A DNA stretch of 64,000 bases, taken from Cynocephalus volans. Its lineage: Eukaryota; Chordata; Mammalia; Dermoptera; Cynocephalidae. Where the stretch lies: NCBI RefSeq assembly GCF_027409185.1, contig NC_084475.1, forward strand, positions 18,930,130 through 18,994,129, in the 5' to 3' direction. The notes under the pieces were generated by a model, which saw nothing but the letters and a program-made list of their open reading frames with translations, was not told the origin of the DNA and searched no databases. The translations under genes were made by a program, and so were the position numbers. Within the stretch, counting starts at the first letter, position 1; every line of letters begins with the position of its first letter. Shown here in pieces: positions 32,976-43,399 of this stretch.

Positions 32976-35155
32976 AAAGAAACAAAAGAGAAAAAATACA
33001 CATTATTCGTCAGAAGCAGCAGGAGTCCCGGTGGGAGGGGGACACCTGCTCCGGCCCCGCCCCCACACGCATGTCGCTGGGCTCATCTTGTCACACCTGC
33101 AGAAGGAGGGGTTTGGCCCCCACGGTGGCTCTAGTCCGCCCTAAAAGCTGCTCTGCAGCACTGCCCTGGGGCGGGCTTTCCTGGACCTGGAAGCCACGTT
33201 CTCAGGATGCCAGCTCTGCCATTGCCATGCCTACAAACAAAGCGATGACATGGCCCTCTGAAGTGACCAGGCATGGGAGCACACAGACTCAGAGCAATCA
33301 CAGGAATACGTCCTCCTGACTAAACTGGCTCAGAAGATCTGCCACCCCAGACTGGCTAAGTAATGTGGGGGCTCTCTTCTCTTTCCTGCCCAAGACAGGC
33401 TGACCTAAAGGAGTTACCAAGAATGCAGGAAAGTGACCCCCAGGCCCGTGCCCATGAGTCAGGGCCACCGCCCTATGCCAGCTTTATGGTTCTCAGAAGC
33501 TTCCCCCACTGGGTCTGGCTTGCCAAGCCCTGCCGGAGACGGGCTTCGTGGGTGCGATGGTGCCTGAGAAGACAACAATAGCTCACCTGCTTTGTGAGCT
33601 TTCCTCCAACCAGGGTCACGTTCTGCTATTGGACAGGTGTCATTCGAGGTGTCCCTGGACTAACATCTGAGGACACCTGTATTTTTAAAAGGGTACAGCA
33701 TGGATGGACGTTGAAAACATTATGCTAAGTGTTAATGCATTTCAGGACACAGCTGTTGAGACATCAGCATTACAGCCACACATGGGAATACGTTGCCTTT
33801 GCACATAAAGTCCAAGGTCACCATCTACCCTTCACAGGCCTGACCTGAGTAATGTTTTTCTAACACCCATCATGGATCCATGTCTCCCTGTGTACACATT
33901 GTGCTGTGCCCAGCTGGAGCATCCAGGCCCAAGAGGACGGGCCAGGGCTGCCCCAAGCTCCATGCTGCATCCTGGGGATTTTCAAAATGTTTCCACTGTG
34001 CTGTGCCTGTTAGTATGAGATTGACATGGGCTGCTATTCCCAGGGAATTACCAAGAATTATTAGGGGCTGAGAGCTAGAAGCAGCAGGCTGTGGACCACC
34101 AGAGCTGAAGCCACCCAACTGAGATTCAGGACACACCAGGTCAAGTTCTGCTGCCCCAGCATCCAAACTGCCAGGCTCACATCAGGGTCCACCCTCTCTC
34201 GATACAGCCCGGTCTCTGTCACATACAGGGACAGGGGACAAGAGCTTTTACCTCTGGACTCGGAATCCAATACTCACCTCTGTTTTTGTCCAGGAAATGT
34301 TGGGAAATTCCTGCGCCATGAAAAGGCCTTGGAAAAAATTGCTGATTTCCAAGTAGATATTAGACTTACAGAAGTCAATTTTATGTCCTGCACTGGGGAC
34401 AACTCTGAAAAAAATATAAATTTGCAAGTGGGCATCTTTTTTTCTTTGGAAAAGAGGACACTAGAAGCTAAGAAAGCTGATTTCAAATATCTGAAGAGCT
34501 GTTCAAAGGAACTGGGATTGGGCCTGCTCAGTGGTTTAAACACAGAGACAGGGACCAGCAGGAAAAGCCTCGGCAGGCCAGCTGGCTTTGGGTGGGGTCA
34601 CGTTTTCTCAGCCTTGACTCAGGAGATGCTGGGGTGCAGGAAGAAGGAGGGGCCGGGTCAGGGGCCTGGCTGGGACTCTGAGGGGCCTCCCTCCTTCAGG
34701 GCCTCAGCTCTCAACCCACATCACAGTACCACCATTAAGAACCCCAAAGCCCAGCCCACACCCCATTCCCAGTTACATTGAATCCCTGGGTGGGGGAAGG
34801 GAGAATCTGACATTAGTCCTTTTCAAGGTGTGGTCAAGTTGCAACATCAACAGACCCCCAACCCTGAGACTCTCAGCTAGACTGGAGGGTCCCTGGGTTG
34901 GAAGCTCACCGTCACGATGGCACAGATGCTCTATTCTGTGACTTATCTGACTGTGAAAGGACATAACAGTGACAGACACCACTAAACCCAGCCCAGGCCT
35001 GAACTCCAGAAATGCCCACGGATGTAGTTCTCCCTACACTAGGTGCCTGAGTCCTGTTCTGCTCATCTCACATGTGTGTCAATGCTCCCAACACAGCCTC
35101 AGTTTTCCCCAGAGGAGTAGCCCTGCTTTTCAGCCTCAAGAAGTAGACCTTCACA
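32976..35155. other. Unassigned non-coding stretch
   Basis: No recognisable gene. The longest frame is 150 codons (34329-34781) without a domain. The last bases (35139-35155) form the left duplication of the composite retroposon. Confidence 0.35.
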
Positions 35156-36703
35156 GCTTCCAGTTAAGATGGTGGAATAGATGGTCCCCAGTGTCACTCT
35201 CTCCCAATAATCAACCAATTAACAACTATTAAAAAGCAATGACAGCCAAGCTGGGGCCGCTAGATCTCAGGGGAAGAGGAGGAGAGACCTATGGAGTGCA
35301 TGAAGGTGGGAGAAGCCATGATGAGAGAAAGAAAAAACCGCTCCAACCGTTTCAAGACCTGGCCACATCCAGGCCTGAGCTGCTGAGCGCATGGAGCAGG
35401 AGACAGCAAAAGCCGCAGCTGTGTTTTTTGGATGGAGTTGCTTGGAGGAGGCAGGGGAGAAGAAGGCCTTGGTGGCCCCCAGGACAGCAAGACCACTAAC
35501 AGGGTTCCCATTTACCCACATAGGAGCAAGGAGCCAGAACAACTGAAAAAAGGGAGCCACTCAGAGGCCAGTGAGTCATCACAAAGGACCAAGGCATGGC
35601 CTGTCCCTTGGGAAATGTTTGGAGCACAGGTGGTGGGAGAGCTGGGCCCACCTGGAGAACACTGGGGCACAGGAAGGACAGCCGATCTGCATCCCAATCA
35701 GTGTAGGACCACTCAGTGGAGACTGGTCAGGAATATAGAAATGCATGGGGTGCAGTTTGATGAAAAGACTCAGGCCCAGACCAGAGTTTCTACACAACCC
35801 AGGTGCACGGGATCTCACGAGAGCTGGAAGCACCTATGAAGTCAACCATTAAATCCTGAGCTGCACAAAAAGCCTTCCCCAGGGAATCAGCAGCAAAGCA
35901 GTAATTTAGCTCAACCACAGGATTCACGTACTGGTCCCCATAGGAAGTTCCCCCATTTTAGAAGTAAGCAAAGGGAGGGCCGGCCTGTGGCTCACTAGGG
36001 AGAGTGCGGTGCTGATGACACCAAGGCCACAGGTTCGGATCCCTATATAGGGATGGCAGGTTGGCTCACTTGGGAGAGCGTGGTGCTGACAACACCAAGT
36101 CAGGGGTTAAGATCCCCTTACCGGTCATCTTTAAAAAAAAAAAAAAAAAAAGAAGTAAGCAAAGGACAACAAATTAGTTGCAGTGCAGAGTCTAAGTGGT
36201 GGAAACAGCAAATAATCCAACACAGAACTGGGGAAAAAACCAAAATACCCACAGACCAGAGACAAAGTTTGATGTTAACTAGTAAAGATCTCACGTCACC
36301 AAAGAACACCTATACCTAGAAGGGCCAGAAGTTCCTTGGGCTACCAAGCCAGGGAGGGGGAAAGGCTGGGTGCCTCAACCATGCCCCCTGGCACCCGCAA
36401 GCAGCCCAGTGAAAAACACCAAGCCACTGCAAGAAATGCCCCAGGCTCCTGAGCCAGGGCAGTGGGGGGCGAGGGCTTCAGCCACACCCCCTGACATCTG
36501 CACCCAGCCCAGCAATGACCAAGCCACCGCTAGAAGCCTCCTGGTCTCCCCTGCAGGAATGAGGGGGGTACCACGAGCATCAATCCACCCCTCCTCCTTC
36601 ATCCTTCTCCCACCCTATTTCCTTCCCCCTCCCCCTCCCCCACAACACCATCATAGAATGTAAAATAATATATATTAATAAATAAACTTTAAAAAATAAA
36701 GAA
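35156..36703 (+). mobile_element. ORF-less composite retroposon with L1-like 5' head
   Basis: Flanked by AGAAGTAGACCTTCACA (35139-35155) and AGAAGTAGTCCTTTACA (36704-36720), 15 of 17 bases alike. It opens with CTTCCAGTTAAGATGGTGG, which resembles the YY1-containing start of mammalian L1 5' UTRs, and continues as GC-rich, ORF-poor sequence. After a nested CYN SINE comes a tandem pair of about 100 bp (36341-36545), a pyrimidine-rich tract (36600-36645) and a tail with AATAAACTTTAAAAAATAAAG. No ORF1 or ORF2 is visible. It could be an internally deleted L1 or a non-autonomous element parasitising L1. Confidence 0.6.
35975..36150 (+). mobile_element. CYN-type dimeric SINE with perfect duplication
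   Basis: Two tRNA-Ile-like units in tandem. Unit 1 has GGCCGGCCTGTGGCTCAC, GGTGCTGATGACACCAAGGC and GGTTCGGATCCC. Unit 2 has GGTTGGCTCACTTGGGAGAG, GGTGCTGACAACACCAAGTC and GGTTAAGATCCCC. An A tail ends it. AGAAGTAAGCAAAGG flanks it exactly (35960-35974 and 36151-36165). It is a young insertion into the composite retroposon and the best copy for identifying the host. Confidence 0.9.
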
Positions 36704-36989
36704 AGAAGTAGTCCTTTACAAAAGGGGTTGATGTGTTCCATCAGCTCCTGGAATCAGGGTGTGTCGGGGCACCCAGTGATGCTCAGAGCACAGAGGGCCC
36801 TGAGAGTGCATCCTGGCCCTATGCGCCTGTGCTGGGATGAGGTTCTGCGACAGGCAGAGAGTGCAGGTAAAGAAGCCTGAGCCACGGACACCGCACCTGC
36901 CCGGGGAGCCAGGCCAAGCCTGCTCATCAGAGTGGGAACTTGAGAGCCCAAAAAGGTGACAGCTTCAGCATAGACCCCAATTCCCTCTC

Positions 36990-37412
36990 TGAACTGAGTT
37001 GAATGGTGTCGCCCAAAGATCGTGTCCACAAGGAAGCTCAGAATGTGACTTATTTGGAAATAGTGTCCTTGCAGACATAATTAGTTAAGATGAAGTCATA
37101 TCAAATTAGGTGGGTCCTAATCCCATGACTTGTGTCCTTGTAAGAGGAGAAAACAGAGACACATCAGGGTAGAAGACCATGTGACAACCAAGGCAGAGAT
37201 TGGAGCCACGTAACTGCCAGCTACAAGGATTGCTGGCAGCCCCAGAAGCTGGGAGAGGCAAGGAAGGATCCCTGTCGCAGAGCCTTCTGAGACAGCAGGT
37301 CCCTACCAATATATTGATTGGGAACTTCCAGCTTCTAGAACTGTGGGAAAATAATTTTGTGTTGTATTATGCCCCTCGGTTTGTGGCCCTTTGTCACAGC
37401 AGCTCCTGGAAA
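36990..37412 (+). repeat. MLT1-type MaLR LTR
   Basis: GAGTTGAATGGTGTCGCCC at the start, then ATGTGACTTATTTGGAAATA, AGTTAAGATGAAGTCATATC, GGTGGGTCCTAATCC, and the 3' part CCAGCTTCTAGAACTGTGG. The end is AACTAATACA. Confidence 0.7.
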
Positions 37413-37560
37413 CTAATACAGTCCCCTTCCTCCTTTCCTCCTGGAGAACACTCAACCATTTGAGAAGACGGGATCCTGACTGCTATCCCCAGACGCAGCC
37501 AGACCACAGCCCTGAAACCACGTGCCCTGTGGGGACACGGCCAGCCTGCCCCTCTGCCTC

Positions 37561-37775
37561 CTCTCTCTCCAAAGCACAGGGTGAAGCTGGTTCCTTATCT
37601 GCCTGAAGTCCAGACCCACAAGGAAGAGGACAGTTACCTCCGGCCTTTCCCCAAGTTTTCATTAACTTAACTCATATCACAGAAAGGGAGACTGGAGTCT
37701 GTCTGTCAACACACCTGGACTAGCTTTTGTCACAGGCCATTGTCTTCTGTTTTGGTCCCATTCAATATTTTTTCC
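37561..37775 (+). repeat. Fragment of the 38344/54069 ERV LTR family
   Basis: It is nearly identical to the minus-strand LTR at 38344-38995 over the segment from CCAAAGCACAGGGTGAAGCT to GTCCCATTCA. It is truncated at both ends. With the nearby solo LTR it forms a large inverted repeat. Confidence 0.75.
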
Positions 37776-38343
37776 AGCCTATAGTCCAGCCAGGAGGGGG
37801 GTCCCACGGGCCTTCTCCAGGGTCATCCGGCTCACCTGGCTGTCAGCCCCTGAGCTGGCAAAGTCTCCGCTGTTGCCAGACTATGGCTGGACCAGGCGCT
37901 GGACTGAGAACCAGGTCAGCTGGCCACTGTGAGGGGGTGGGCTGGACCTGGTGCCACAGAGGCCCCGCCAGGCAGCCATCCCACAAGCTCTGCGATGCCA
38001 GGAGGAGACACCATGCCAAGGAGCAGACTGGGCCCCGGTGGCCTTGACGGCGCCTGTCCAGCCTGACGGTCAGCAGCCCTGCCCACAGCAGGGGTCCTTC
38101 CTCTAGCTACCAGTCACCCGCTCGCTGGCTGGGGGCCCTCACTGCAGGTGCAGTATTAGCCGATGAGGACAGCCAGCTCCCAGGGAAGCCACCAGCCGTC
38201 CCAGCTGAGCATCAGACCCTCCCACAGCTCATCTAACAGGTACTGAGGCCGGGCCGACCTCAGACCTTTTGACTTAGGTGGTCTGCAGTGGGCCCCAGAA
38301 TTGGGAGTTTAAAAGTTCTGCGATGATCTAAGGTGCAGCCAGG
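37776..38343. other. Unassigned GC-rich spacer
   Basis: Spacer between the two inverted LTR-family copies. GC-rich, without a recognised domain or repeat. It does not look like retroviral internal sequence. Confidence 0.35.
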
Positions 38344-38995
38344 TGTAGGGGCCAAGGAAAACTTCCTCTTCACCCCTGAAGGTTCATTAGTGAAAATCAC
38401 TCACAATTTTAGATCAGTAGGAGGAAAAGGTATAACAAATTTTATTATTTAGCCAAGAGTGGACAAAGCACGGGGGAATCACAAGAGAGCGTGTCCCCAT
38501 TTCCCAGTGGGGTACAGAAGCTCATGCACCCCTCTCCATAGGGGAAGGGAGATGGGGGTGTAGGAGTGAATGATTTTTAGGGGGATGCAATGGGCCTGGA
38601 GAACACACAACGGCCTCGGACAAAGTCTATTTGGCTGCAGAGGAGACAGTGGCTGGTAGATGAGTCTCTTATTAATGTACTGAATGGGACTGAAATGGAA
38701 GACAATGGCCTGTGACAAAAGCTAGTCCAGGTGTGTTGACAGACAGACTCCAGTCTCCCTTCCTGGGATATGAGTTAAGTTTATGAAAATTTGGCGAAAG
38801 GCCGGAGGTAACTGTTCTCTTCCTTGGTGGGTCTGGACTTCAGGCAGATAAGGGACCAGCTTCACCCTGTGCTTTGGAGAGAGATAAAGAATTGAGAGAC
38901 GGGGGCGGAGGGAGGTCAGGGAGACTTTGAGGCATCTCTTTATTCCAGCGAGTCAAAGCACCGTGTTTTGGAGTCACAGCTTTCTGTACCCAACA
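38344..38995 (-). mobile_element. ERV solo LTR, 4-bp duplication, minus strand
   Basis: Read on the minus strand it matches the copy at 54069 throughout, including GTCTGTCAACACACCTGGAC, the CAGCCAAATAGACTTTGTCC segment and an AATAAAATTTG polyadenylation signal near 38440. Ends are TG...CA. CAGG flanks it at 38340-38343 and 38996-38999. The 4-bp duplication fits a class I ERV. Confidence 0.85.
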
Positions 38996-38999
38996 CAGG

Positions 39000-39824
39000 C
39001 TCGAGAGCCTCGCCCTGAAACACCTGCCCACCGACGGCTGGAGCCCACCCCCAGCCCGGCCCCCTTCTCGGCACACACCTCCATTGCTGGACAGCAACTG
39101 TCTACACAATCCGACCCCCAGAAACAGACCCTCAGAGCACAGGGCCGAACCCAAAGAGTGAAGTGGGGAGAGAGACCTGCCCATCCTGTCACCTCTCCCT
39201 TGGGGTGACAGAGATGGAGACACACAGGATTATTCAAAGCCCATTTCTCCAGACGGGGGAGGCCCAGAAGTAGTTAAATCCAGGGGACACTTCTTCAAGA
39301 GAGAAGGAACTCCTGGGAAATGACCCCAAATCAGGGCTTTTCTCCGTTTTTTACTGTCCAGGCAAAAAGTTACAGAAAAGAACACAGGCGGTTAATCAGT
39401 CACAGTGAAAACATAAACAAACTGGCTACGTAACAATTTTCATTAAAGCAGGTGCAACTTAAAAATAGTTTAAGCAATTTACCATCAAAGGAGTCATAAA
39501 ACTGAGCAATGTGACATACAAAAGAACCAATGAGATAATCGTTATGGCAACACTTCGTTCCCTAGGAAACTTAGAGAAGCAGTTGAAGGTGAAATGTGGA
39601 ACCAGCCGCTAATTGGCAGAGTCACCTTGAAGCTTTCAGTACACATATTTTCCCACAATTAGGTTTAGCTGCACCAAGGGCATCTGCCCTTAGAGCAAGC
39701 ACTTATGCTGTGTTACGATTCTCATATCCACACCAGAGACTTTTTAGTCCTGTGAAAGTTTGGTTTTTTCCCAAGCTCAGCATTTCTATGTGCAATACTG
39801 AAAGGTTAGGTTATTCCTCAAACT
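39000..39824. other. Unassigned, possibly ERV-related
   Basis: 39260-40060 might be another LTR (a CCAAT-like ATTGGTTC on the minus strand near 39525 and an AATAAAGC near 40040), with the tandem array in its U3. The evidence is weak, and no duplication was found. Confidence 0.3.
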
Positions 39825-40020
39825 ACAAGGCTTTGGCCTTGCTAAAACTACAGGGCTGTGGCCCCACTATGCTACAGCCTAAACTAAAGGGCTTTGGCCC
39901 TTCTAACAGCTGAGGGCTGTGGTCCTACTAAGATAAAGATCCTACTAAGCTACAGTCTGCTCTAAGGACTGTGGTTCTTCTAATCTAAGGACTGTGGCCC
40001 TACTAGGCCACAGGGTAAGG
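39825..40020. repeat. Degenerate tandem array, unit about 24 bp
   Basis: Successive variants of CTACAGGGCTGTGGCCCTAC are seen at about 39829, 39847, 39884, 39910, 39963 and 39985, each followed by TA-rich spacer such as TAAG or TAAA. Six or more units can be counted, with changes in length between them. It resembles the enhancer-type tandem repeats of some retroviral U3 regions, but that is inference. Confidence 0.7.
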
Positions 40021-41587
40021 CCCTGTGAAATACACGTGCTTTATTAATGTGACTACCCTCTACACCGTCCATGTCCCTGCTGCCTTGGCTGAGGACAGGG
40101 ATGAGACAAGAACTGAAAGAAAAAGCGAGAATGCAGAGAGAACGCTGAGCTTCCGCTGATCACAGCAGGTTTCGGAGCTGAGCAAACACCTGCAAGGCCT
40201 GGCTTGGTTCTGAGGAGAAAAAGTATCGTCTTTCTCCTTCAGCTTCCTTTTCACACATCAGGAGCCAGCTCTGGGCGACAGGTGGTAGGAAAGCTCCTCA
40301 CTGCACACCAGAAAGGAAAAGAGAAAAAGAAAAGGACGGGAAAAGAAAGAGAGAGGGGGAGGGAGGGAGGGAGGCTTTGCGGCTGGAGCTGTCTGGCCAC
40401 ATGTCTCTTTCCCTTTGCTTTTAGAGCCCATGTCCCGAGGCTGTGCTGTCACCTCCGCTCTAGCAGAGGAAAACCATCACGAGAAAGAAGCCATGTTGAC
40501 ATATGGCACAACAAAAACGATCCCAGCAGTAACTCAGACATCACACCGTGTTGCTTCCCTTCCCATGACACCCCTGCCCCAGCAGATCACCAAGTGTCAC
40601 AAAGGACAGCAAAGTGACAGCAAAGCAAACTGTGTGTGGGAGGGGCTGCGAAACCATCCCCACCCCAGAATCAGCCACCAGATAATCTTCCCGAAGTCTG
40701 AAGAGGACTATGGGCTCAGGAAGCAGCGTCCGTCCTCCCTGCAGTCAGCGGAGGTGCTGGGCCAGGGCAGAGGCAGGGGGAGGGGACCCAGGGGACCCGG
40801 CGAGGCAAAGGTAGCTCCTTCCATGCACCACACCCCCCAACTGAGGTGGGTGGGACAGCGATTCTTCAGATTGCTTTGGGTCCAGAGAGTCTGCAGAAGA
40901 CAGCTGGAAGACTGGTAAGGCACCATGCCCCCCAAAGTGTCATCCAGCAGATGGGGGCCCCTTCCTGTAGGACTGAGAGAGGTGGGGAGCAGTCGTGCCT
41001 CTGTAGGGCCCCCAACACTGAGAGGCTAGTGGAGGGTGGTGCCCAAAGACCACCATGCCACTCTGGGAAGTATTGACCACCAGGGAAGTGACCAACGATC
41101 GGACATGAAACCTCCACCCCCCAACCTGCAGCCAGTGAACACAGACCCCTCTGGGTGATGCCCCCACCACCAACACCCTCAGCAAGTGTCAGGTGGGTAC
41201 CTGGGACAGGAAGGGGACAAACAGCCAAATTCTCCTGCCCTGCAGGCAGCCACCTGGACTCAAGAGGGCCCTGAACCGTCGGAGGCTGTGCACTAACACT
41301 CGAAGGGGCTCAGATGTTTACCTGACAGAGAAGATGCTTTAAACCAGAAGTTGTTACAGAAACAAGCCTGATGGACCTGTTTACTGGATTAAATCAAGTT
41401 AAATTTAGTGTTCGTTGCTAAGCAGGAATGAAGCCCCATCAAAGGAATCTCTGAGTAGTTATAAAAATAGAATTTTGTGTTTGCACATAGCTGATAAATA
41501 GTCTTTCACACTGACCCCAAGACAAAAGATTAATGATATGCAAGCTAAGAGTTGAACTCAGACAAAGGGACAGCAGTGCACTGCAGG
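40021..41587. other. Unassigned; purine-rich simple repeat at about 40312-40372
   Basis: A purine tract of GAAA and GGGA repeats lies at 40312-40372. The rest is GC-rich and unassigned; frames up to 167 codons (40415-40918) show no domain. The last five bases, GCAGG (41583-41587), are the left duplication of the next LTR. Confidence 0.35.
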
Positions 41588-41991
41588 TGTTTTAGTCCAT
41601 TTTGTGTTGCTATAACAGAATACCTGAGACTGGGTAATTTATAAGGGAAAGAGGTTTATTTGGCTCATGATTCTGGGACAGCTGCACCTGCCACAGGTCT
41701 CAGGCTGCTTCTACTCATGGCAGAAAATGGCAGGGAGCTGGTGGGTACAAGCAGATCACATGGTGAGAGGATGCAAGACAGAGAGAGAGGAGGTGCCAGG
41801 GTCCTATAAACAACCAGCTCTCGTGGGAACTAATAGAGCGAGAACTCACTCATTACTCCCCCTCCCCAGGGAGAGCATTAATCCATTCATGAGGGATCCA
41901 CCCCATGACTCAATCAGTTTCCAACACTGCCACATTGGGGATCAGATTTCCATAGGAATTTTGGCAGGGACAACACATCCAAACTCCATCA
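41588..41991 (-). mobile_element. MST-type MaLR solo LTR with 5-bp duplication
   Basis: Reverse complement of an MST-type LTR: TTAGTCCATTTTGTGTTGC, then CTGAGACTGGGTAATTTATA, GGTTTATTTGGCTCATGATT and CACATTGGGGATCAGATTTC. GCAGG flanks it at 41583-41587 and 41992-41996. Very similar to 44025-44429. Confidence 0.88.
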
Positions 41992-42179
41992 GCAGGACAG
42001 AGAAAGAAGAAGGAGTTAATAAAGAAGCAGAAACAAACAAGTGAGTCCTCCCCAACCCCAAGGAGAACTCACTCTCAATCTGAAAATAAAACAAAGAATT
42101 GGCTGTTTGGAAAGATCCACAAAACAAGCAAATGTCTGGCAAGATAAATCAAGAAAAAAAAAAAAAAAAGAGAAATCAC

Positions 42180-42395
42180 AAACACGGGTCGAGCATCCCA
42201 AGTCCAAAAATCCAAAATCCTCCAAAATACAAAACGTTTTGAGCGCTGACATGACGCTCAAAGGAAATGCTCATTGGAGCATTTCAGATTTGGGGTTTGG
42301 GGATTTCGGATGTTCGATCAGCATAATGCAAATATGCCAAAATCTGAAATACTTCTCTGGTCCCAAGCGTTTCATACTTTAGGAATGAGAATGTA
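42180..42395 (+). repeat. MER2-like Tigger DNA transposon
   Basis: GGTCGAGCATCCCAAGTCC at the left end, then CAAAATCCTCCAAAATAC, TGACATGACGCTCAAAGGAA, ATGCTCATTGGAGCATTTC and GGTCCCAAGCGTTTCATA. These are MER2 landmarks in order. Non-autonomous, no transposase. Confidence 0.8.
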
Positions 42396-42775
42396 AATAT
42401 AATCACAAATAGGAAGATGAAAATTTTTAAGAGCTCTGTATGTACCATTTTGTTGTCAATAATTGGAAATTCTAGAATGAAGTTTCTCAGAATGTGGCCC
42501 CTCATCCACCTGCCCCAGCGCCCCCCAGCTGTGTTTTGAAGGAGCAGATTCTCACCTCCCCTGAGCAGGCCGTGGGCTCTGCCTCCTACAAGCTCCCCCA
42601 GGCATTCTTGTGCACACTGAATTTGGGGTCGACTAAACTACTGGAAATAGGCAACTTTATAAGAAAACAGAGTGCCAAAACTGACCTATGAAGGGCAGAA
42701 AACATGAAGAGACCAGCAATCACAGAAGAAACTGAAAAAGTTACAAAAGATTTTCCTCACTCTCCTGTCATGCCC
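42396..42775. other. Unassigned non-coding stretch
   Basis: Nothing recognised. Confidence 0.35.
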
Positions 42776-43140
42776 ACCTCCCCAAATTCGTGTGTTGAAG
42801 TCTTTACACTGGTTAGGAGGTGACCTTATTTGGACATAGGGTTGGTGCAGGTGTAATGAGTTAAGATGAGGTCACACCGGAATTGGATGGGCCTAATCCA
42901 ATAAGACCATGTCCTTATAGAAAGCGGAAATCTGCATGCAGACGCACACAGGGAAAATGACACTTGATGGTGGGGGTGGAGACCCACAAGCCAGGGAAGA
43001 CCACAGAGGGTCAGCACACCAGCAGATCCAGGAGACAGGACTGGAGCAGTCTCTCCCGCATAACCTCAGGAGGAGCCAGCCCTGCCAACACGTTGGCTTC
43101 CAGAACCGTGAGACAGTAACTTTCTGTTGTCTAAGCCAAA
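42776..43140 (+). repeat. MLT1-type MaLR LTR
   Basis: CGTGTGTTGAAGTCTTTACA, then GTGACCTTATTTGGACATAG, AGTTAAGATGAGGTCACACC, GGGCCTAATCCAATAAGACC, and the 3' region GGCTTCCAGAACCGTGAGAC ending in TTTCTGTTGTCTAAG. Confidence 0.7.
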
Positions 43141-43399
43141 AACAGAAAGAACCTTCTCCCTTCACCCCCACAGAGGTTGCCCGGCCAAGATCGTTCTACA
43201 GGTTCTTGCAAACCTTCCGTGAATAGGTAATTTCCATGTTATTTAACTTGCTGTAGAGCCTCTGAAGAGATGGCAGGTATCCCAGGTTATTTCATAAAGC
43301 CAACACTTTTCTCATAGCAAAACCTGATCAAGGCGGTGAAGGAAAATGAGAGATCAACATCTCAGAGGAAGCCAGAGATTCCAGAACCCAAATCAACTG

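Noticed and set aside
34329..34781. 150-codon open frame
   Set aside because: No recognisable domain or supporting gene structure; chance is enough.
35975..36150. A possible tRNA-Ile gene pair
   Set aside because: The units have A tails, target duplications and dimer structure, and they do not fold as complete tRNAs; they are SINE units.
40415..40918. 167-codon open frame
   Set aside because: No domain, low-complexity glycine/arginine-rich stretch, and no splice or promoter context.
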